From an uncultured Bacteroidales bacterium (lineage in GTDB: Bacteria > Bacteroidota > Bacteroidia > Bacteroidales > UBA932), in contig CALUPB010000005.1 in the NCBI GenBank assembly GCA_944322585.1, positions 1-64,000 on the forward strand: a DNA stretch of 64,000 nt. Direction: 5' to 3'. The translations under genes were made by a program, and so were the position numbers. Positions 59,901-64,000 of the stretch are shown here, in pieces (position 1 is the first letter of the stretch; each line of letters starts with the position of its first letter). The notes beneath the pieces were generated by a model. That model was not told the DNA's origin and did no database searches. It saw nothing but the letters and a program-made list of their open reading frames with translations.

Positions 59901-61861
59901 ACCTGCTGGATTTCCTTGACTGTTATTTTGGTCTGATTCAGCAATATGAAATGCTTGGACAGGTCTTCTTCATTGAACAGCACGTAGCAGTCGGCTTCGA
60001 TGTTTTCATCGCGTCCCGCCCGGCCGGCTTCCTGTACGTAGTTTTCCAGAGAGTCCGATATCTGGTAATGGACGACCAGACCGACATCGCTCTTGTCCAC
60101 TCCCATTCCGAATGCCGATGTCGCCACTATAATTCGGACTTCACCTGCCATGAAACCGTTCTGGTTCCGTATCTTTTCGTCGGGATCCATCTTGCCGTGA
60201 TATGGTCTGGCCGCGAATCCGTCCTGTTCCAGCCGCCTTGCCAGATCCTCGGCCTTGCGGGTCCTTGTGACATATACTATGACAGGGCAGTCCCTTTCCT
60301 CAATCAGGCTCCTGAGCGCCTGATATTTCGCCTCTTCGTCCGCTTCAGGAAGCACAGTATAGTGAAGGTTAGGTCTGGATACGGATGCTGTAAACAGTTC
60401 CAGCTCCAGATGCAGCTTGTCCTTGAAATATTTTCGGATATCCTCAATGACCTGTGGCTTGGCAGTGGCAGTAAAGCAGGATACGGGAATACTCCACTGG
60501 AGATGTTTCTCGTCCTGTATCATTTTTATGAAATCCGCTATATAGAGATAGTCCACCCTGAAATCCTGTCCCCATGAAGAGAAGCAGTGCGCTTCGTCAA
60601 TGACGAATCTGGCCACTTTTCGTCCGAGAATGAGTCTTTCGATGGATTTCGACCTGAGGGATTCCGGTGAGATGTACAGTATTGATGCCGTTCCGTTCTC
60701 TACCCTTTCGAAAGACTTGGCTCTTTCTATGGGATCCAGCAGTCCGTTGATGGTAGCGGCTTCCGTGATGCCTTTCTTTTCGAGATTGTCGACCTGATCC
60801 TTCATCAGCGACTGAAGAGGGGATATCACGACAGTCAGCGCCCCCGTGTTTTCCCCGGCCATCAGGGCCGGCAGCTGGAAAGCGAGGGATTTCCCGCCTC
60901 CCGTGGGGAAGACGGCAAGCAGGGATTTGTTTTCTATGGCTGTACTGACGGCCTTTTCCTGCAGCGGTTCTCCTCCATAGCTCCTGAACGAGCTGAACCC
61001 GAACCATTTTTGCAGTCCTTCATGGATATCCAGTCTTCTGTTGCAGTAAGGACATCCGTCAATACATGGAGTGCTGCGGAGCAGGAACATAAGATGCTCT
61101 GTTTCGGGAAAATTGTGCAGCACCCATGCCGGGGTTATGGAGCGGACGGCCTTGTCGTTTTCCATAGCTTCTGTCAGGGCCAGGCAGTATGCGAGGGCAA
61201 TCGGATGTCCGGCAATCATTGCCTCAATGTTGGCGTTGGCGCATATTGCATCCATGAAACGTTCCCGTATCAGACTGGCTGTCGTTTCAGTCTCTCTGCT
61301 GTAATGCGGGCTGTCTCTCCTGAACATGGACATCAGTCCCATCATGCGGGACTGTAATGGCATTGTTCCTTTTTCGGAATTTCGGTTGTCATATCCGGCG
61401 ACCTTGAAAAAATTCCTGAATTCTCGACTGTTGCCTAATAGATTGAAGTATATTGCCTTCAGTCCGTCATCTAATCTTGAGAAAGCAGTCAGTTCATCAT
61501 TGAAAAGGTCTTTTGCCTTTATCGAGTCGTTCAGAGGGTTGTTCAGTTCGTCTGTCTGGAGCTTGTCGTCCTTCAGAAGTCTGTGGTACGGTTTCTTCGG
61601 GAACATCAGAGGTGACAGATAGAGGGTATCGATGGCCTTGTCCGGATGAATTCCGACATCATGCAGCGTCTGCCCGATATATTTCAGGTCATGGTTCAGG
61701 ATGTTGTGTCCGCATATGTAGTCAGACCCCTGCAGAAACCTTGCGAAGTCTTTCATCGAACTGCCGTGAAAAGTCGGACCGTCGGAGCGGATGCCTCCTA
61801 TATCCTGGATTTTCCTGCCTTCCCGGTCTGTTTCCGTGTCGATAAATGCAATTATGGGCAT
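56927..61861 (-). CDS. Exonuclease-RecQ-UvrD fusion helicase
   Basis: 1644 aa from MPIIAFIDTETD. Parts in order: DEDD-type 3'-5' exonuclease (DTET at 8-11, GHNILNHDLKYI); a CxxC zinc ribbon near residue 268 (CIDGCPYCNRRLDIHEG); a RecQ core with Walker A FPTGGGKSLAF near 320, DEAHCFSSWGQDFRVDY near 420 and QEAGRAGRDENIEAD; a winged-helix and linker region of about 450 residues; then an SF1A UvrD core with AAGPGSGKT near 1094, VIDEAQDMD near 1204, GDDDQNIYAFRGSD, and MHKVKGKEFDNVFLVLN. The third exonuclease Asp is not obvious. Likely DNA repair or recombination. Confidence 0.9.
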   Translation of the reverse strand: MPIIAFIDTETDREGRKIQDIGGIRSDGPTFHGSSMKDFARFLQGSDYICGHNILNHDLKYIGQTLHDVGIHPDKAIDTLYLSPLMFPKKPYHRLLKDDKLQTDELNNPLNDSIKAKDLFNDELTAFSRLDDGLKAIYFNLLGNSREFRNFFKVAGYDNRNSEKGTMPLQSRMMGLMSMFRRDSPHYSRETETTASLIRERFMDAICANANIEAMIAGHPIALAYCLALTEAMENDKAVRSITPAWVLHNFPETEHLMFLLRSTPCIDGCPYCNRRLDIHEGLQKWFGFSSFRSYGGEPLQEKAVSTAIENKSLLAVFPTGGGKSLAFQLPALMAGENTGALTVVISPLQSLMKDQVDNLEKKGITEAATINGLLDPIERAKSFERVENGTASILYISPESLRSKSIERLILGRKVARFVIDEAHCFSSWGQDFRVDYLYIADFIKMIQDEKHLQWSIPVSCFTATAKPQVIEDIRKYFKDKLHLELELFTASVSRPNLHYTVLPEADEEAKYQALRSLIEERDCPVIVYVTRTRKAEDLARRLEQDGFAARPYHGKMDPDEKIRNQNGFMAGEVRIIVATSAFGMGVDKSDVGLVVHYQISDSLENYVQEAGRAGRDENIEADCYVLFNEEDLSKHFILLNQTKITVKEIQQVWSAIKGLTRFRASMSASALEIARKAGWDDGVADVENRVRTAIASLEQAGYLKRGQNMPRVYATGILARTAQEAIDKINAAVRFDDRDRTRAIRIIRSLISSRSRQWDKDNAESRVDYLSDRLGIPKGDVIHTINLLREEKILADSKDMTAYIYKGETENRSMRILKTFNEVESFLYPHIDEAGSFLDLKTLNEKAEEAGLKYVNTGNIMTLLNFWAVKGWIRKSGMSASRNQVHVKCITQKDNFADKINARHVLSGFIINYLYEKASVNSSGQEETLVEFSVLAVKEAYENSLGAFDMKVSFDDVEDALFYLSRIGAIKIEGGFLVIYNSMKLERLEMDNRKKFRLEEYRNLGKFYENRIQQIHIVGEYARKMIGDYKDALQFVEDYFQMNYPFFLDKYFRGRQTEISRNITPAKFIQLFGELSTAQLQIIKDNRARIIVVAAGPGSGKTKVLVHKLASLLLMEDVRHEQLLMLTFSRAAATEFKQRLYGLIGNAAAFVEIKTFHSYCFDLLGRIGSLDMSEQVVRQALEKIRAREVDRSRITKTVLVIDEAQDMDSDEYTLVRELMDINEDMRVIAVGDDDQNIYAFRGSDSKYMEELLGSEGTVKYELVENFRSGRNIVEFANRYAMSISHRLKQNQIMPVSQETGNLRLTRYTTSRHLAVPVVEDIIAMHPAGSTAVLTRTNDEALEITGLLMKRGIPARLIQSNDGFNLRNLAELHYFMENLHIHDEGATIADEDWSNAKSGLYSRFGRSDKLYICHNIVTDFEGCSRKTKYKSDFETFVNESSLEDFSDTDSSIITVSTMHKVKGKEFDNVFLVLNGFRQDTDAEKRLLYVAMTRAKNSLSIHSNSSFLDRIEIPGMEKRYNRADYGQTGERILLLGHKDIWLSDCAYRQRPISALESGDILKADNNGCRDKYGNTVVRFSNDFKKELAGFIDQNYSIAEAKVNFIVWWKGKDMEKAIMVVLPELHLVLNAPDRTDYLTRPGGNN

Positions 61862-61925
61862 TGTCCGTCTTACTGTACATTCAGAAGCTACTGGCAACTT
61901 CCAAAAAAACTGTCTGCTTCAGATG

Positions 61926-61947
61926 TTGTCTGAAACAGACAAATTTA
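61926..61947 (-). promoter_or_regulatory. Promoter with overlapping 17-bp palindrome upstream of the fusion helicase
   Basis: TTGTCTG-AAA-CAGACAA (61926-61942) is a perfect 7-3-7 palindrome. It overlaps the minus-strand -7 element TAAATTTG (61947-61940). Further partial copies (CTGTCTG near 61909-61915, CAGACAAC near 61957-61964) flank it. The layout fits a repressor operator on the helicase promoter. Confidence 0.55.
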
Positions 61948-61985
61948 ACGATTTTCCAGACAACACCGTATATGATGAAGCAATT

Positions 61986-62384
61986 TTATCGCAGCTGAAA
62001 AACACATGGGAATGTATATGTAACTTTTACCGGCCTTCCGTCCAGTATTCCAGGCGTCCATTTCGGAGAACTTGATACGACCCGTACAGCCTCCTGGTCA
62101 AGGGATGGGTCTACACCACTGAGAACACTTACATCAGAAACAGACCCATCAGCGTTTATAGTGAACTTCAGGATTACACGTCCATGTACAGCGTTCTCTT
62201 TGGCGAGTTCAGGATATACGAGTCTTTGATTTACCCAAACGGCAAAAGCATTGGCGTCGCCTCCCATAAATGAAGGGTTTGCATCTAATACTACGGTTTT
62301 AGTTTGATTTTTAGTATAGCATACAAATTCATAGTCTGAAAACTTGATATTTATAGTCCCGCTATAATTTATAACATATTCCAA
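61986..62384 (-). CDS. Orphan TonB C-terminal domain protein
   Basis: 132 aa. Residues about 45-130 are a TonB C-terminal domain (NQRLVYPELAKENAVHGRVILKFTINADGSV to ALDGRPVKVTYTFPCVF-type ending). There is no N-terminal membrane anchor, proline-rich linker or signal peptide. The first 40 residues are AT-rich coding and look unrelated. It may be a truncated gene, possibly affected by the repeat array upstream. Confidence 0.6.
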   Translation of the reverse strand: MEYVINYSGTINIKFSDYEFVCYTKNQTKTVVLDANPSFMGGDANAFAVWVNQRLVYPELAKENAVHGRVILKFTINADGSVSDVSVLSGVDPSLDQEAVRVVSSSPKWTPGILDGRPVKVTYTFPCVFQLR

Positions 62385-62935
62385 TGTATTAAAATTACCG
62401 TTTGAATTAATTATCCGTCAAAATATCCGAAGCTCATTTACCATGTTTCCACAGACAGGAAGTATGAATGTTCATGCTTACTGACATACTGTGTGAACAG
62501 TGACACACCTGGGAATTGATCCGTTGTACAATTCATTGAATTAGAGTAAATTATGTTCTATTCTGAATTCCAGGTGTAACATATCTGTGCACACCTGGAA
62601 CTGCCGATGTGCCTTTGGCTGCCGTAGGAGAGCGATTCTCTCTTCCAGGTGTGCCGGAAACTGTTACACCTGGAAGAGACGAAACCATGTAAACATATGT
62701 CCCATATGTGATTATGCGTATTGCCCAATTCCAGGTGTGCACAGGACAGTTTTTCAGTGCCAATTAGAAGCCGTGTCGCAAAACAGCTTTATATCCGACG
62801 TCATGACCCATATCCCCGTCAGAGGTAGGTATCCGTCCGGATATGCATGGCCTTGAATAGATTGGCACATTGTCCATTTTCAGAACGGAATGCCAGTCCA
62901 TTTCTGCAAGATTTCACAGGTCAGGCATACCAATC
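62385..62935. other. 551-bp gene-free stretch containing the inverted-repeat array
   Basis: No ORF supported on either strand. The left 115 bp is AT-rich upstream sequence of the TonB-domain gene. The middle 240 bp is the alternating repeat array. The right 190 bp, to the MATE stop, shows nothing recognisable. Confidence 0.6.
62505..62744. repeat. Array of six alternating ACACCTGGAA half-sites
   Basis: Copies: forward 62505-62514 (one mismatch), reverse 62568-62577, forward 62591-62600, reverse 62643-62652, forward 62666-62675, reverse 62729-62738. They bound three segments of 73, 62 and 73 bp, separated by 13-bp spacers each time. Same-orientation copies are 86, 75, 75 and 86 bp apart, so the array is symmetric about its centre. 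Copies 3 and 6 match over 16 bp in inverted orientation (62585-62600 and 62729-62744). Copies 4 and 5 match over 13 bp (62640-62652 and 62666-62678). Copies 2 and 5 match over 14 bp. The segments between are unrelated. Confidence 0.85.
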
Positions 62936-64000
62936 TTATAGAGGGGATTTTGCGGATACAGATTCTTTCCAGACAGTTTGTTGACGGGTTCTGAAATAAT
63001 ATACGGTTCCGACGAGGTCGGCGAGAGTCCAGCCGATCGGGATGGACCACCATATGCCGAGCTCCCCGATGCCGGCTATCGGAGCAAGGGCGAATGACAG
63101 GGCTACCCTTGTCCCGAGGGAAAGGACAGTCAGAATGACCGACATGCCCGGGCGGCAGATTGCCCTGTAATAGCCGTAAAGCATGAAAAGAAGGCCTATG
63201 CCTATATAGAAAGCGCCTTCTATGCGAAGGTATTCTTTTCCTATCCGTATTATCTCCGTCTCGGCTTCGCTGACGAAAATCCTCATCAGAGGGTCGGCAC
63301 AGATGAAGACTATGGCTGATATGGCGACAGAGAATGCGGCCATGATGCAGACAGCCCGGATGATACCCTTACGTATCCTTTCATGTCTGTCGGCTCCGTA
63401 GTTCTGGGCCACGAATGTCGAGAAGGCATTGCCGAATTCCTGGACCGGCATATATGCAAACGAGTCTATCTTCACCGCCGCCGCAAATGCTGCCATGACG
63501 GCTGTGCCGAAACTGTTGACGAGTCCCTGCACGGCCAGTATGCCGAGATTCATCACTGACTGCTGGATACAGGTGAGGGAGGAAAACGTTCCTATGTATT
63601 TCAGTACTTTCCAGTCTGGCCTCCAGTATTGCCGTCCCGGCCTGAATTCGGGCCTTGTGACTAGAACCTGTATGCAGAGTCCTATACCGGAAACAGCCTG
63701 TGATATGACAGTGGCGGCAGCTGCACCCTGTATTCCCCAGCCGAAGGAAAGGATGAAAAGAAGGTCAAGCCCGATGTTGAGCAGAGCCGCTCCTGCAAGC
63801 CATAGCAGGGGAGTGACGGAGTCGCCCACGGCGCGGAGCAGGGCAGCAGAATAGTTGTAGAGGAACGTGAATCCGATGCCCCAGTAGATGATCCACAGAT
63901 AGTCTTCCATGAGGGGCTGGACGTCAGCCGGAACCTGAAGCCACCGGAGGATCGGGCCGAGTGTGCTGAAAGCCAAGATTACGAGCAGGACGGTGACGCC
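62936..64000 (-). CDS. MATE-family efflux transporter, 5' end beyond the window
   Basis: At least 354 residues, stop at 62936-62938; the frame stays open to 64000. Hydrophobic helices with MATE-like signatures (GIGFTFLYNYSAALLRAVGDSVTPLLWLAGAALLNIGLDLLF and AFAAAVKIDSFAYMPVQEFGNAFSTFVAQNYGA). The C-terminal charged tail (TRQQTVWKESVSAKSPL) is complete. A second MATE gene is at 55511; the two are not close copies. Confidence 0.9.
   Translation of the reverse strand, partial: GVTVLLVILAFSTLGPILRWLQVPADVQPLMEDYLWIIYWGIGFTFLYNYSAALLRAVGDSVTPLLWLAGAALLNIGLDLLFILSFGWGIQGAAAATVISQAVSGIGLCIQVLVTRPEFRPGRQYWRPDWKVLKYIGTFSSLTCIQQSVMNLGILAVQGLVNSFGTAVMAAFAAAVKIDSFAYMPVQEFGNAFSTFVAQNYGADRHERIRKGIIRAVCIMAAFSVAISAIVFICADPLMRIFVSEAETEIIRIGKEYLRIEGAFYIGIGLLFMLYGYYRAICRPGMSVILTVLSLGTRVALSFALAPIAGIGELGIWWSIPIGWTLADLVGTVYYFRTRQQTVWKESVSAKSPL

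Noticed and set aside
62505-62744. CRISPR array
   Set aside because: The repeats are 10-16 bp, alternate in orientation and bound segments of 62-73 bp with 13-bp gaps. CRISPR repeats are longer and all in one direction, and no cas genes are present.

Overview
The window comes from a member of the order Bacteroidales (phylum Bacteroidota). The evidence is SusC/SusD genes, BACON-domain and NigD-like lipoproteins, an ECF sigma factor paired with an anti-sigma/beta-barrel fusion, DUF4492-cydAB, and many promoters of the Bacteroidota type (TTTG/TTG, about 19-20 nt, TAnnTTTG). The genus cannot be fixed from the sequence. Annotation is by reading; no database search was possible. LAYOUT: (1) About 1-6,540 is AT-rich accessory DNA with small mobile-element-type genes, a BACON/EF-hand/leucine-rich surface lipoprotein, a tRNA-Gly locus whose D-loop carries an 11-bp hairpin, a tiny coupled membrane-protein pair with a nonsense codon, and an MntA/HEPN toxin-antitoxin pair whose toxin is broken by an internal deletion. 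(2) 6.8-11 kb is a thioredoxin / MarR / peroxiredoxin cluster plus a large YccF-Sel1 membrane protein. (3) 11-16.3 kb holds a sigma-54-type response regulator, an AAA+ ATPase cassette bounded by 25-bp perfect direct repeats and sitting exactly in the cmk promoter, then cmk-ispH and efp. (4) 16.5-26.3 kb is a polysaccharide-utilisation-type locus: a secreted phosphoesterase with a G9 tract that puts its signal peptide out of frame, a surface lipoprotein with a phosphodiester-glycosidase-like domain, susC, susD, a GH43 lipoprotein, and a lipoprotein truncated by an IS remnant. (5) 26.3-31.3 kb has lptB, dnaX, a secreted protein and an M16 protease. (6) 31.3-34.3 kb has an ECF sigma factor, anti-sigma/beta-barrel fusion and NigD-like lipoprotein. 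(7) 34.4-38.8 kb has tpx, DUF4492, cydA, cydB and an O-methyltransferase. (8) 38.9-46.7 kb is a minus-strand housekeeping run (HdeD-like, dnaG, metG, murB, murA); several of these carry unusual hydrophilic insertions, and MurA has Asp in place of the fosfomycin-target Cys. (9) 46.8-56.9 kb has a PHP phosphatase, recQ, an FKBP lipoprotein, a DUF3127 protein with an SSB-like tail, a second IS remnant, a TlpA-like lipoprotein, a GH78 enzyme, a PepSY-like lipoprotein and a MATE exporter. (10) 56.9-64 kb holds a giant exonuclease-RecQ-UvrD fusion helicase, an orphan TonB C-terminal domain, an unexplained array of six ACACCTGGAA half-sites in strictly alternating orientation, and a MATE gene running off the window. 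MOST UNUSUAL: the alternating inverted-repeat array (62,505-62,744), the repeat-bounded ATPase cassette (12,332-13,928), the G9 tract (16,539-16,547), and the tRNA-Gly with a hairpin insertion (4,448-4,557).
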